Shown one piece after another: positions 1-9,068 of a stretch of 55,594 nt of DNA. Position numbers and translations under genes: made by a program. Origin of the DNA: Planctomycetota bacterium. Lineage in GTDB: Bacteria > Planctomycetota > Phycisphaerae > UBA1845 > PWPN01. Under the pieces are notes generated by a model. That model did not search any database, was not told where the DNA came from, and saw only the letters and a program-made list of their open reading frames with translations. The stretch is from positions 1 to 55,594 of the forward strand of contig JAKPHF010000021.1 in the NCBI GenBank assembly GCA_029550525.1. Direction: 5' to 3'. Each line of letters starts with the position of its first letter. Position 1 is the stretch's first letter.

Positions 1-103
1 GCTTCCACCTTGCTGCCTCCTTCTGGTGGACGGACTTCGAAGCCTTTCCGCCTTCCCGCTCGGAAATGCTTCTGGAGCGAGTCGCCCCGAAAGGCTCGTT
101 CAT
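1..103 (-). CDS. possible 5' end of an unidentified gene leaving the window
   Basis: On the minus strand an ATG at 103 opens a frame with no stop to the window edge (about 34 codons). A GTG at 8 in another frame is preceded by a strong AAGGAGGC ribosome-binding site (15-22) at good spacing. Either could be the start of the gene after rsmG, and the GTG has the better ribosome-binding site. Too little is visible to name the product. In many bacteria parA follows rsmG, but nothing here shows that. Confidence 0.25.
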   Translation of the reverse strand, partial: MNEPFGATRSRSISEREGGKASKSVHQKEAARWK

Positions 104-139
104 GATACCAGAATCGCCCGGCTAGCTGCGAGCGTTTTT

Positions 140-823
140 TCAGCGCGGCCGTTGGTAGCGCACGAGCCGGCGCGTGAGCTTTTCTTGGCCCGCGGCCAGT
201 TCGACGTGATGTATCGTCATTGCCAGCCGCAACTTGGATGCGATTGCCTCTGCCGCGGCGACTTCGGCGTCCGCCTGCTCGCTCTTGTAGAACGCGATGC
301 TCCCGCCTGGGCGGGTGACGGCGGCCAGATCGGCCAGCAACTCCGGAATCTTGCCCACCGCCCGGACCGTCACCAGCTCGAACCGCTCGCCCCCCTGCCG
401 CACCAACTCCTCCAAACGGACGTGACGGGCCGCCAGATGGGCGAGTCCCAGCGCCGCCGCCGAATCCTCGACGAATCGCACCTTCTTGCCCGTCCCGTCG
501 ATGGCCAGGATGGACCACCGGTCGCACACGATGGCCAGCGGCACTGCCGGAAAACCCGCCCCCGTGCCCACGTCGAGCACGCTCAGCTTGCGGTCGCCGT
601 GCACCCAGCCAGTCGCCAGCAGCGTGAGCGAGTCGGCATAATGCTTCACCGCCGCATCGACCGGTGACGTGATCCGCGTCAGATTGAACTGCCGATTGGC
701 CTCGATGAGCCGCTCGTAGTGGTCGGCCATCCGTTCCCGCCGGACCGCCTCGATCCTCAGGTTCAGACCGGCCAGCGCCTCATCCAGCGCCCTGTCGAAC
801 TCATCCCGCTGCTCGTGACTCAT
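140..823 (-). CDS. rsmG: 16S rRNA (guanine527-N7)-methyltransferase RsmG
   Basis: This SAM-dependent methyltransferase makes m7G527 in 16S rRNA, in the cytoplasm. The 227-residue protein has the usual RsmG length and layout. An N-terminal helical region contains the family motif around NRQFNLTRI, followed by HYADSL and the glycine-rich SAM motif I LDVGTGAGFPAVPLAI (about residues 84-100). An acidic residue ends the next strand (AIDG), and the catalytic-domain signature VTVRAVGKI follows. The C-terminal third (GGSIAFYKSE) also matches the family. The ATG at 823 begins only 6 nt from a TAAAAT hexamer (830-835 on the minus strand) and has no clear ribosome-binding site, so the transcript may be leaderless. 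Confidence 0.95.
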   Translation of the reverse strand: MSHEQRDEFDRALDEALAGLNLRIEAVRRERMADHYERLIEANRQFNLTRITSPVDAAVKHYADSLTLLATGWVHGDRKLSVLDVGTGAGFPAVPLAIVCDRWSILAIDGTGKKVRFVEDSAAALGLAHLAARHVRLEELVRQGGERFELVTVRAVGKIPELLADLAAVTRPGGSIAFYKSEQADAEVAAAEAIASKLRLAMTIHHVELAAGQEKLTRRLVRYQRPR

Positions 824-1009
824 TCCGGCATTTTAACGCATCCGCGACGAATTCCCGATCGGCCGACGTCTCCTCCGCCGGGGGGCATCCTGGTGGGGAC
901 CGAGGCAGGGGCGGCACCGCAAGAGCGGAGCTTTCCTCGTCCTGAATTCTGCCTTATCCTTTATCTCTTGCCTCGTGCAGTAGGACGTTAACACAAGGAC
1001 TCGACCAAT

Positions 1010-2299
1010 ATGCCTGAGATTGCCGCGTTTCGTGCCGTTCGCTATAACCCCGGCCGCCTGGGAACGGATCAATCCCACCTGATCGCCCCGCCCTACGACG
1101 TGCTGTCGGCCGCCGACAAGGCGGAACTGCTAAGCCGATCAGACCGCAACATCGTGGCCATCGACCTGCCCCACGTGCCGCCCGAGTCAGCCGGTCCGGA
1201 CGCGGTGTACGAGGAGGCCGCCGGCCGCCTGCAGCAGTGGCTCCAGGACGGCACGTTCATCACTGAATCGCAGCCGTCGATCTATGTATACCATCAGTCC
1301 TACGAGTATGCCGGCCGGCAGTACACCCGCAAGAAGTTCTTCGCTCGCATGCGGCTCGAGCCGTTCGGCACGGGCACTGTCTTCCCTCACGAGCGCACGT
1401 TCGGCGGGCCCAAGGAAGACCGGCTGAAGCTCATGCAAGCCACCCGTTGCCAGCTCTCGGCCGTCTTCGGCTTGTATAGCGACCCGGCCAACAAGATCAG
1501 CGGCCTGCTCGATCCGGGCGACCGGGCCCCCGACGTCACCGCCACGCAGGGCGGCGTGCAGAACCGCATGTGGGTCGTCAACGATCCCGGCGTGGTGGAA
1601 GCCGTCCGCCGCGAGATGGCCGGCCGAAGCGTCTACATCGCTGACGGCCACCATCGTTACGGGACGGCCCTGAACTACCGCGATCAACTCGCCGCCGCCG
1701 GCACGCTGCCCATGGACCACCCGGCTCGATTCGTGCTCGTCGGCTTCTGTGCCATGGAGGATCCGGGCGCACTCATCCTGCCCACGCACCGGGTGCTGAG
1801 CGGGTTCGGCTCGGTGAAAGCCGACCAAGTGCTGGCCGCCCTGCGTCAGGGCATCAAGCTTCAGCCGGTGGCTGCCGATCTGAACCATCCCGAGCAGATC
1901 CTGCCCGCCGATTCGCCGCACGACGTGGCCGTGTACATCGCCGACGGGGATCGCGTCGAGGCTGGCACGTTCACCAATCGTCGCGTGCTTGACCAGCTGG
2001 CTCCCGAGCAGAGCCCGGCCTGGCGCGAGCTCGACCTCGGCTACATCCACCGCTACCTCATTGACGAGCTGGTCACGCGCAACACGCTCGGCGGCAAGCC
2101 ACCGAAGATCCAGTACGTCAAGCTGGCCGAGGATACCATCCGCCTCGCCCGGGAGACCGGCGGCATCGCCCTGCTGACCAAACCCTGCACCATGGAGCAA
2201 CTCCGCGCGGTCAGCCATGCGAACGACCTGATGCCGCAAAAGAGCACGTTCTTCTACCCGAAACTCGCGACCGGTCTGGTGATCAATCCACTGGCGTGA
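1010..2299 (+). CDS. DUF1015 family protein
   Basis: The protein has 429 residues and matches the DUF1015 family along its whole length. Visible family features are the N-terminal AFRAVRYNP and IAPPYDV, the central VFPHERTFGGPKEDRLKL, the DGHHRYGTALNYRD block near residues 212-225, and a C-terminal segment ending FFYPKLATGLVI. The function of DUF1015 is not established. The family is widespread in planctomycetes, firmicutes and anaerobes, often near serine or amino-acid metabolism genes. No signal peptide is seen, so it should be cytoplasmic. The ATG has an AAGGA ribosome-binding site about 10 nt upstream. The gene stands alone here. Confidence 0.9.
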   Translation: MPEIAAFRAVRYNPGRLGTDQSHLIAPPYDVLSAADKAELLSRSDRNIVAIDLPHVPPESAGPDAVYEEAAGRLQQWLQDGTFITESQPSIYVYHQSYEYAGRQYTRKKFFARMRLEPFGTGTVFPHERTFGGPKEDRLKLMQATRCQLSAVFGLYSDPANKISGLLDPGDRAPDVTATQGGVQNRMWVVNDPGVVEAVRREMAGRSVYIADGHHRYGTALNYRDQLAAAGTLPMDHPARFVLVGFCAMEDPGALILPTHRVLSGFGSVKADQVLAALRQGIKLQPVAADLNHPEQILPADSPHDVAVYIADGDRVEAGTFTNRRVLDQLAPEQSPAWRELDLGYIHRYLIDELVTRNTLGGKPPKIQYVKLAEDTIRLARETGGIALLTKPCTMEQLRAVSHANDLMPQKSTFFYPKLATGLVINPLA

Positions 2300-2380
2300 G
2301 GGAGGAGAAGAAAAAGAACGACACGGCGATGCGGAGACGGTGAGACGCGGCGAGCGTGACCACAACCGTTGAGCCCCGTC
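2300..2380 (+). repeat. family F interspersed tract (copy 1)
   Basis: Purine-rich intergenic tract right after the DUF1015 stop, with AAGAAAAAGAACGACACGG followed by repeated GGAGAC / GAGACGCGG words. The reverse complement of 52287-52367 carries the same word order (AAAAAGAAAAAGACG, GGAGACGCGGCG). This makes it a dispersed low-complexity family rather than part of a gene. Confidence 0.5.
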
Positions 2381-2511
2381 GCGTGCGACGGGGCCCCTAT
2401 CCTCTTTCCGGACGTTCAAGCACGCGACCGGGCACATGTAACATCCTCGTGCCCGGCGCGTCTGAACGGGCAGGAGGATACCGGGCGCGGTCAACTCCCG
2501 GTGGTGTCAGC

Positions 2512-3696
2512 ATGGCCATTCACTACACCTGTCGATGTGGGGCCAACATTCGCATGCCTCACAACGTCGCGGGCAGGAAAGCCCGCTGCAACTCCTGCGG
2601 CTACATCTTCACCGTTCCATCCCCGGAGCTGAATCCGGAGCCCCCTGCCTCGACACGCAAACCGGCCGCCCGCAGCACGCCACCGGCGAGTGCGTCCGAG
2701 AGCCCGCGTGTCGAATTGCCCACGGAATCTTCCGGTGAGGTCGGTGACTGGCTGGGCGAGTTCGTTCGCCACGAGCAGGCGGCCGAGTCGTTGGCACCGC
2801 CCTCTGTCGAAAATGACCGATCCACGGTGCAACCGCCGCCGCTCCTGGAGTTTGCGGATGATGAGGACGACATTGTCGCTCCGCCGGCCAAGACGCCTCG
2901 TCGCGTGCGCCTCGCGTCCGACCCCGATCCGCAGGACGACGCTCGCAGCGGCGTGCTCGCGCCGACGCGGTCCTACTGGGCCGACCTGGCTGCCTCGTTC
3001 TTCTTCTTTCTCGACTCGGGCAGCCTGATCACGTTCGTGATCATCATCGTGATCAATCTGTGGGCCCTGCTGGTGAGCCACGCGCCCTTCATCGGCGCCA
3101 TCGGAACGCTCATCATTTCGGGCTACCTATGCACGTTCTACCTGTCGGTGATCAAGGAGACCGCCGCCGGCGAGGACGAACTGCCCAACATCTGGATCGA
3201 TGACGTTGTCAACGACCTGATCCTGTCCAGCTTTCGATTCCTGGGCACCTGGGCCTGGGTGCTCCTGCCCGCGATGGCGGTGGCGCTCATTGAGTACATC
3301 AACGTCGGCCAGGTTCATTGGAAGGTGGTCGGCGCGCTCGCCGTCATCGGTCTGTTCTTCTGGCCCGTGGTCATTCTGGGTCTGGCCATCGGCGGCGGTT
3401 TCAGCGGACTGTGGCCGCACACGATCGTGATGACCGCACTGGTGGCCCCGCTGCCCTATCTGGCCATGTGTGTCGTCCTGCTGGTGGCCGCCAGCATCAC
3501 GTTTATTTCGCGGACGCCCATGTACGCGGCGCTGGTCTCCAAGCTGATCAACCCGACGAGCAGCAACTTCGGCCTCTTTTGGGTTCTTGCCGTCATCAAC
3601 GCCACGCTGAGCGTCTATGCCACCATCCTCGCCATGCGCACCATTGGCTTGTACTACCGCCATTACAAGCGCAAGTTCCCCTGGGTCGCCGAGTGA
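2512..3696 (+). CDS. zinc-ribbon multi-pass membrane protein
   Basis: The 394-residue protein starts at the ATG of MAIHYTCRCG. An upstream in-frame start would add 52 residues of repeat-derived sequence and is less likely. Residues 7-31 form a zinc ribbon (CRC ... CNSCGYIF) of a type common at planctomycete N-termini. Residues 32 to about 150 are a low-complexity Pro/Ser/acidic linker. The rest is hydrophobic with about six membrane segments, beginning at LITFVIIIVINLWALLV and ending in a basic tail, HYKRKFPWVAE. The likely topology is a cytoplasmic zinc ribbon on an inner-membrane domain. The function is unknown, and I could not place the membrane part in a named transporter family with confidence. 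Confidence 0.8.
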   Translation: MAIHYTCRCGANIRMPHNVAGRKARCNSCGYIFTVPSPELNPEPPASTRKPAARSTPPASASESPRVELPTESSGEVGDWLGEFVRHEQAAESLAPPSVENDRSTVQPPPLLEFADDEDDIVAPPAKTPRRVRLASDPDPQDDARSGVLAPTRSYWADLAASFFFFLDSGSLITFVIIIVINLWALLVSHAPFIGAIGTLIISGYLCTFYLSVIKETAAGEDELPNIWIDDVVNDLILSSFRFLGTWAWVLLPAMAVALIEYINVGQVHWKVVGALAVIGLFFWPVVILGLAIGGGFSGLWPHTIVMTALVAPLPYLAMCVVLLVAASITFISRTPMYAALVSKLINPTSSNFGLFWVLAVINATLSVYATILAMRTIGLYYRHYKRKFPWVAE

Positions 3697-3720
3697 ACCG
3701 GCATGAACGCCCGTTGCTTA

Positions 3721-3764
3721 CGTATTCGGCATTCGTCATTCGGATTTCGTCATTCGGGTTTCAT
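3721..3764 (-). repeat. family E CGAATG tract (copy 1)
   Basis: Read on the minus strand, this tract repeats the words CCGAATGACGAA and CCGAATGACGAATGCCGAA. A related tract on the plus strand lies at 23738-23800. It fills the gap between the zinc-ribbon gene and the Smr gene, and may supply the region upstream of the Smr start. Confidence 0.55.
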
Positions 3765-3796
3765 CGTTGCCGCCCCATTCGATTATTCTGCACCGT

Positions 3797-4144
3797 ATGG
3801 CTGAGCGTATCCGCACCATCATCCTGAAGGAGGGCCTGCCCACCGTGGCCGTGGCGCGGGCACGGCTCAACACAGAACTTGAAAGAGCCCGCGGAACGGG
3901 AATCCCGGCTCTCAAGGTGGTGCACGGCTACGGCTCGGGCGGCCGGGGCGGCACGCTGCGGGAAGCCATCCGAGCATCCCTCCGCAAACGCCGAAAGGAA
4001 GGGCGCATCCGGGCGTTCGTGCCGGGCGAAAAGTTCGATGCCTCCGATCCCATAACGCGTCAGATGATCGAAGAGTGCTCCGACCTGGCCCGCGATCCCG
4101 ATTTCGGACGGTATAACGAGGGGATCACGATGGTTTTGCTGTAA
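3797..4144 (+). CDS. Smr domain protein
   Basis: This 115-residue protein is a stand-alone Smr (small MutS-related) domain. The diagnostic stretch is LKVVHGYGSGGRGGTLREAI, the family's HGxGxG loop. In characterised Smr domains this loop supports nuclease activity on branched DNA or on RNA. The chosen ATG begins MAERIRTIIL, and an ATG 30 nt upstream is also in frame. The C-terminal extension after the Smr core (RIRAFVPGEKFD...) is longer than in minimal Smr domains. No mutS2 gene is nearby. Confidence 0.75.
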   Translation: MAERIRTIILKEGLPTVAVARARLNTELERARGTGIPALKVVHGYGSGGRGGTLREAIRASLRKRRKEGRIRAFVPGEKFDASDPITRQMIEECSDLARDPDFGRYNEGITMVLL

Positions 4145-4146
4145 GA

Positions 4147-4177
4147 AGCTATGAGCCAGACATCTTGGCTCACAGCT
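4147..4177 (+). terminator. family D inverted repeat after the Smr gene
   Basis: A near-perfect inverted repeat, AGCTATGAGCCA / TGGCTCACAGCT with a 7-nt loop, starts 3 nt after the Smr stop. It resembles a bidirectional terminator between converging genes (Smr plus, trpB minus) but has no clear U-tract. It also shares AGCTATGAGC words with the family D tracts near 42977. Confidence 0.45.
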
Positions 4178-4224
4178 GACCCGCGCTATCATCCGTGTTT
4201 ATCGGTGTCACGTCGGGAAACGGG

Positions 4225-5442
4225 CTACCCGATATGTTTTCCCAACAGCCGGGCGACTTCCACGCAGTCTTTGTCGCCGCGGCCGGACAGGTTCACCACG
4301 ATGCTCATATCGCGAGGCAGCTTCGGGGCGATCTTGATCGCATGGGCCACCGCGTGCGCGCTTTCGAGCGCCGGAATGATGCCCTCGGTCTGCGACAACA
4401 TACTGAAAGCGTCGAGCGCCTCGGTGTCCGTCGCGCTGAAGTAATCCACGCGTCCGGTTTCCTTCCAGTACGAGTGGATCGGCCCCACGCCGGGGTAGTC
4501 CAGTCCGGCCGAGACCGAGTGCACGGGCAGCGTCTGCCCGTCCTCATCCTGCAGGACGTACGTGTACATGCCGTGCAGCACGCCGGGCGAGCCCTTGGCC
4601 AGCGTGGCCGAGTGCCGCTCCGTGTTGAGCCCCTCACCCGCCGCCTCGACGCCGATCAGAGCCACCGACGCGTCGTTGATGAACGGATCGAACATACCGG
4701 CCGCGTTGCTGCCGCCGCCCACGCAGGCAATCACCATGTCGGGCAGCTTGCCGCACTGGGCCAGGAACTGCTCGCGGGTCTCGCGACCGATGACCGCCTG
4801 GAAATCCCGCACGATGGCCGGGAATGGATGCGGCCCCATCACGCTGCCGATGATGTAGTGCGTGTCGGCAACGCTGCTCATCCAGTCACGCATGGCCTCG
4901 TTGATGGCGTCTTTCAGCGTCTTCTGACCGCTCTCGACGGGCACGACCTGCGTGCCCAGCAATTCCATCCGGAAGACGTTGAGCTTCTGCCGCCGGACGT
5001 CCTCGGCCCCCATGTAGACCACGCATTCGAGGCCGAACATCGCCGCCGCCGTCGCCGAGGCCACGCCGTGCTGTCCCGCACCGGTTTCGGCGATCACTCG
5101 CTTCTTGCCCATGCGCAGCGTAAGCAACGCCTGGCCGATGGTGTTGTTGATCTTGTGCGAGCCGGTATGGTTCAGATCCTCACGTTTGAGGTAGATCTTC
5201 GCCCCGCGGAGCTGCTCGCTGAGTCGGCGAGCGTAGTACAGCGGAGTGGGCCGCCCGACGTAATCCTTGAGATAGCCGTTGAACTCATCCCAGAACGCCG
5301 GATCGTTTCGAGCGGCTTCGTATTCCCGCTCCAACTGGTGGACCGCTTCCATCAGCGTTTCCGGCACGTACTGTCCGCCGAATTCGCCGAATCGGCCGCG
5401 CTCATCAGGAACCGTGCTCACGTTGCTTTCCGCAGAAGCCAT
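4225..5442 (-). CDS. trpB: tryptophan synthase beta subunit
   Basis: TrpB condenses indole with L-serine to give L-tryptophan and uses PLP. The 405-residue protein has the TrpB1-type N-terminus [16 protein letters not shown] and the PLP lysine in GSHKINN (K97). It also has the ETGAGQHG catalytic block, the phosphate-binding GGGSNAAG loop, and the C-terminal SGRGDKD motif. The start at 5442 (MASAES) is chosen because GCGGAG lies 7 nt upstream and longer in-frame starts run into the ROK gene. trpA is not adjacent and trpC is 16 kb away, so the trp genes are dispersed. A stem-loop followed by TTTT lies directly upstream of the ribosome-binding site. Confidence 0.95.
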   Translation of the reverse strand: MASAESNVSTVPDERGRFGEFGGQYVPETLMEAVHQLEREYEAARNDPAFWDEFNGYLKDYVGRPTPLYYARRLSEQLRGAKIYLKREDLNHTGSHKINNTIGQALLTLRMGKKRVIAETGAGQHGVASATAAAMFGLECVVYMGAEDVRRQKLNVFRMELLGTQVVPVESGQKTLKDAINEAMRDWMSSVADTHYIIGSVMGPHPFPAIVRDFQAVIGRETREQFLAQCGKLPDMVIACVGGGSNAAGMFDPFINDASVALIGVEAAGEGLNTERHSATLAKGSPGVLHGMYTYVLQDEDGQTLPVHSVSAGLDYPGVGPIHSYWKETGRVDYFSATDTEALDAFSMLSQTEGIIPALESAHAVAHAIKIAPKLPRDMSIVVNLSGRGDKDCVEVARLLGKHIG

Positions 5443-5455
5443 GCATTTGCTCCGC

Positions 5456-5519
5456 AAAAGTGAGAAGCAACAGACCGGCGACCTTCGTTCATTGTCCTGG
5501 CCGTCCGCCGGCTTCTCAC
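5456..5519 (-). promoter_or_regulatory. trpB leader stem-loop, possible attenuator
   Basis: On the minus strand GTGAGAAGC (5519-5511) pairs with GCTTCTCAC (5468-5460), and an inner CGGCG/CGCCG pair extends the stem. TTTT follows at once (5459-5456), and the trpB ribosome-binding site and ATG lie just downstream. The shape is that of an intrinsic terminator placed to act before trpB. Regulation by it is inferred only. Confidence 0.4.
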
Positions 5520-5534
5520 GTCTGGATTCGAAAC

Positions 5535-6494
5535 TCAGTCTCGATCCGGCATCGCCAGGGCCGCCGCTCCGATCACACCCGCGTCCGCGACGAACGCGGC
5601 CCGGTCGATCTGAACCGCAGGCACCATGGTCGGCTGCCCGACCTCCGCAAATCCTTTTCGGACGGCCGCAATCAACGGCTCGCCCAGGCTGGCGATGCCA
5701 CCGGCGATCAGCACCTTCGTGGGCGCATAGATGACGTTCCACGACGCCACGCCGGCTCCGAGCCACCAGCCGCACTCCGCCACCGCCTGTACCGCGGGCG
5801 GATCGTCCACGGCCAGCGCCTCGGCGATCTCCACGCCCGTGATTCGGCCCCGCTCGGCCCGCAGGCTCGCCAGCCGCGAGCTGGGCTGCTCGTCGGCGAG
5901 TCGCGCCGCCAACGCCTCCAGCACGGGTCCGCTGGCCATGGCCTCCACGCATCCCCGGGCCCCACACTTGCATCGAGGCCCTTTGGCGTTGACGATCACG
6001 TGGCCGAGGCTACCCGCGATGTGCTGGCGAATCCGTGGGATGCGGCCGTTGAGCACCACACCGCCGCCGATGCCCGTGCCCACGGCTACCACGATCAGCC
6101 GATCCACGCCTCGGCCTGCGCCAAAACGATACTCCGCCATCGCCGCGGCATTGGAGTCGGCGTCAAATTCTATGGGCAACGGCGAGGCGGCCTTCACATC
6201 GGCCAGAAAGCTCGTGCCGTTGAGCGTCGGAAAATTCGCGGCGAACACCAGGCGTGTTCGCTCCGGATCCATGTAGCCCGGCATGACCATCCCGATCGCA
6301 CACGGCTCGAGCCCGGCCGTTCGGGCGTCGCCGACGATTTGCCAAATTTCGTCGATGATTTGTCGGGTCAGGAAAGCGGCACTCTGGCCGGCGTCCACCT
6401 TGGCCTGGCGGCGGACACGGATGGTTCCCGTCTCGTCCACGGCCGCCAGCTTGACGCTCTGGCCGCCCAGATCGACTCCAATGGTGCAGTGCAT
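5535..6494 (-). CDS. ROK family sugar kinase (glucokinase-like)
   Basis: The 319-residue cytoplasmic protein of the ROK family probably phosphorylates a hexose with ATP. An N-terminal phosphate loop appears in [12 protein letters not shown] (about residues 6-17). The middle contains the ATP/sugar-binding [12 protein letters not shown] block and the ROK zinc motif [15 protein letters not shown]. The last part ([20 protein letters not shown]) is typical of glucokinase-type members. There is no N-terminal helix-turn-helix, so it is a kinase rather than a ROK repressor. The start ATG at 6494 is preferred over longer frames because family homology begins there. It lies 92 nt upstream of trpB on the same strand, with no obvious metabolic link. 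Confidence 0.85.
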   Translation of the reverse strand: MHCTIGVDLGGQSVKLAAVDETGTIRVRRQAKVDAGQSAAFLTRQIIDEIWQIVGDARTAGLEPCAIGMVMPGYMDPERTRLVFAANFPTLNGTSFLADVKAASPLPIEFDADSNAAAMAEYRFGAGRGVDRLIVVAVGTGIGGGVVLNGRIPRIRQHIAGSLGHVIVNAKGPRCKCGARGCVEAMASGPVLEALAARLADEQPSSRLASLRAERGRITGVEIAEALAVDDPPAVQAVAECGWWLGAGVASWNVIYAPTKVLIAGGIASLGEPLIAAVRKGFAEVGQPTMVPAVQIDRAAFVADAGVIGAAALAMPDRD

Positions 6495-6676
6495 GATTCC
6501 GGCATCCCGCGGACGGACACGTGTACCCGGGCCAATTCTGCCATGGTACCGCCCCATCGAGGGGTTTGGCAACGGTTCGGCCGATCGCCGGGAAAATGCA
6601 AGCTCGCCAAGCGTCTGTCGCGATCATGTGCAAGAGACGGTACACTCCGCGTTCCAATCCGCCTCAGGAGGACACG

Positions 6677-9055
6677 ATGTCGCACTTCTGCTCACTGCTG
6701 ATCGTCGCCGCCGTCGCGCCTGGTGCGGCTGCCGCGTGGACACTGGACGAGACGCCGGCCGTCGCGGGAGAGTGGGGTTTCCGACCCGCCGAGGGCGTCG
6801 CCTCGCCGGTCAACCCGCCCGGGTTCGTGTGGCGACCGCAGAAAAACGCTCTGCACTACGAACTGCAGATCGCCGCTGATCCGGCGTTCGCCCGCATCGA
6901 GTACGAGAGCGGTCCGCTCACGCTGGCCTGCCACTGCCCCCCTCGGGCACTGCCGCCCGGCACGTATCACTGGCGATTTCGTGGGATCGACAAGAACGGC
7001 AACGCTTCCCAGTGGAGTCGCGTCCGATCATTCCAGTTGAGCGCTGATGCCGTCGAGTTTCCGCTGCCGCCGTTGGATGAACTCATCCGCCGAGTTCCCG
7101 CCGGACACCCGCGTCTGTTCGTACGGCCCGAGGATCTGCCTCGGTTGCGCGAGCTGGCCCGCGGCTCGATGGCCCCGCAGTATGCCGCCCTAAAAAAGCA
7201 ATGTGACGCCCTGCTGCGCCAGCCTCCACCCACGGCCGAGCCGCCCAAATACCCGAAGGGCATGGAGCGCAAGAGCGAAGCGTGGCGCGAAATGTGGTGG
7301 GGCAATCGCCTGTACACCATCAAAGTGCTCGACAGCGCGGCCACGCTCGCCTTCACCCGCCTGCTCGACGGCAACGAGGAATACGGCGCACTGGCCAAGC
7401 GGCTGTTGCTGGACGCCGCCCGATGGGATCCCAAGGGCGCGACCGGCTACCGCTACAACGACGAAGCCGGCATGCCCTATGCGTACTTTTTCTCGCGTGC
7501 CTATACCTTTCTGTACGACGCCCTCAGCGAGGAGGAGCGCGAACAGTGCCGCAGCGTCATGCGCATTCGTGGCCAGGAGATGTACGAACACCTTTGCCCG
7601 TCGCACATCTGGAGGCCGTACAGCAGCCACAGCAACCGGGCCTGGCATTTCCTCGGCGAGGTTGCGTTGGCCTTCCAGGGCGAGATCCCCGAGAGCCGCG
7701 ACTGGCTGTGGTTCGCCATGAACGTGTTCTATTGCGCCTATCCGGTCTGGTGCGACGATGACGGCGGTTGGCACGAAGGCATGGCCTATTGGCGAAGCTA
7801 CATCGGCCGTTTCACCTGGTGGGCGGACATCATGCGGTCGGCGCTGGCCATCGACGCCTACCGCAAGCCCTACTTCTCGCAGATCGGCTACTATCCCATG
7901 TATGTGCAGCCGCCCGGCACGTACGGCGGCGGCTTTGGCGATCTGTGCGGCCGGCTCGACTCCAAGGGCAACGTGCCGCTCCTGCAGATCTTCGCCGCCC
8001 AAGCGCAAAACCCTTACTGGCAGTGGTACGTGGAAGCTCACGGTCGGCCTCCCGTGCAGACCGGGTACGTCGGATTCATTCGCGGCGCCATGAAGTCTCC
8101 GTCCGCCAAAGTCCCCGACGACCTGCCCTCGTCGCGCTGCTTTGCCGGCATCGGCTTGGCCGCCCTCAACAGCAATCTGCTCGACGCGAAAAATAACGTT
8201 GCCGTGCTCTTCAAATCGAGCCCGTTCGGCACGCAAAGTCACGGCTACGACGCCAATAACGCGTTTCTGCTCACCGCGTTCGGCCGGCCCGTGTTCATCA
8301 GCAGCGGCTGGCGCGACATCTACGGCAGCGACCATCACACCAACTGGATGTGGCATACCAAGAGTACCAACTGCATCACCGTCAACGGGCAAAGCCAGAC
8401 GAAACACTCACCCGCCGCCGTCGGCCGTATCGAAGCCTTCCACACGTCGCCGGCGATGGACTTCGTCTCGGGTGAAGCGGGTTACGCCTACGATGGTGCG
8501 TTGAAGCAATTCACCCGCAGCGTCCTGTTCGTCAAACCCCAACTGATCGTCATCTTCGACGAGCTCGACAGCGAAAAGCCCTCGACGTTCGAGTGGTGGC
8601 TGCACGCTCCGGCTCCGATGGAGCTTCTGTCTGGTCGACGAGCCCGCGTCACCGTCGAAGACGTTCAATGCGATGTCGCGTTCCTCGAGCCCGCCGGCCT
8701 GAAGATCACACACACCGATCAGTTCGATCCGCCGCCTCGCCCGCGCGTACAGTTGACCGAGTATCACCTGACGGCGAGCACGCCCGTGCCGTCTCAGAAA
8801 TGCCGCTTTGTCACGATTCTTCGGCCTCGCCGTGCGGGCGAACCGGCCATCGACGGCCAGCGAGCGAGTTCAGTCGATGAAGGCGTCACCGTGGAAGCCG
8901 AGCTCGGCGGTGGCCGAAAGATGGCGGCATTCCTGCGGACCGATGGCCGACCCGCAAGCAAGGCCAAGCTCGGCGACTTGGCCACGGCGGGTCGGCTGAA
9001 GGCGATCGTCACCGACGCAGCGGGTCGAGTGATCGATCAACTCGAAGTGAAGTGA
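6677..9055 (+). CDS. secreted DUF4962 / heparinase II/III-like protein
   Basis: The 792-residue protein has a good ribosome-binding site (AGGAGG, 6666-6671) and a signal peptide ending near AAAAWTLDE. The N-terminal region is a fibronectin-like or DUF4962 module (FVWRPQKNALHYELQIA). It is followed by an alpha/alpha-toroid-like region starting at HPRLFVRPEDLPRLREL. The second half is the heparinase II/III-like beta-sandwich, with SHGYDANNAFLL, SSGWRDIYGSDHHTNW and TKSTNCITVNGQ. Proteins of this class degrade or bind uronic-acid polysaccharides outside the cytoplasm. The exact substrate cannot be read from sequence. The L,D-transpeptidase gene follows 13 nt later. Confidence 0.8.
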   Translation: MSHFCSLLIVAAVAPGAAAAWTLDETPAVAGEWGFRPAEGVASPVNPPGFVWRPQKNALHYELQIAADPAFARIEYESGPLTLACHCPPRALPPGTYHWRFRGIDKNGNASQWSRVRSFQLSADAVEFPLPPLDELIRRVPAGHPRLFVRPEDLPRLRELARGSMAPQYAALKKQCDALLRQPPPTAEPPKYPKGMERKSEAWREMWWGNRLYTIKVLDSAATLAFTRLLDGNEEYGALAKRLLLDAARWDPKGATGYRYNDEAGMPYAYFFSRAYTFLYDALSEEEREQCRSVMRIRGQEMYEHLCPSHIWRPYSSHSNRAWHFLGEVALAFQGEIPESRDWLWFAMNVFYCAYPVWCDDDGGWHEGMAYWRSYIGRFTWWADIMRSALAIDAYRKPYFSQIGYYPMYVQPPGTYGGGFGDLCGRLDSKGNVPLLQIFAAQAQNPYWQWYVEAHGRPPVQTGYVGFIRGAMKSPSAKVPDDLPSSRCFAGIGLAALNSNLLDAKNNVAVLFKSSPFGTQSHGYDANNAFLLTAFGRPVFISSGWRDIYGSDHHTNWMWHTKSTNCITVNGQSQTKHSPAAVGRIEAFHTSPAMDFVSGEAGYAYDGALKQFTRSVLFVKPQLIVIFDELDSEKPSTFEWWLHAPAPMELLSGRRARVTVEDVQCDVAFLEPAGLKITHTDQFDPPPRPRVQLTEYHLTASTPVPSQKCRFVTILRPRRAGEPAIDGQRASSVDEGVTVEAELGGGRKMAAFLRTDGRPASKAKLGDLATAGRLKAIVTDAAGRVIDQLEVK

Positions 9056-9068
9056 GCGGGGCGCAATC

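Noticed and set aside
1187..2494. 435-codon open frame antisense to the DUF1015 gene
   Set aside because: Shadow of a conserved gene on the other strand; no ribosome-binding site and no domain.
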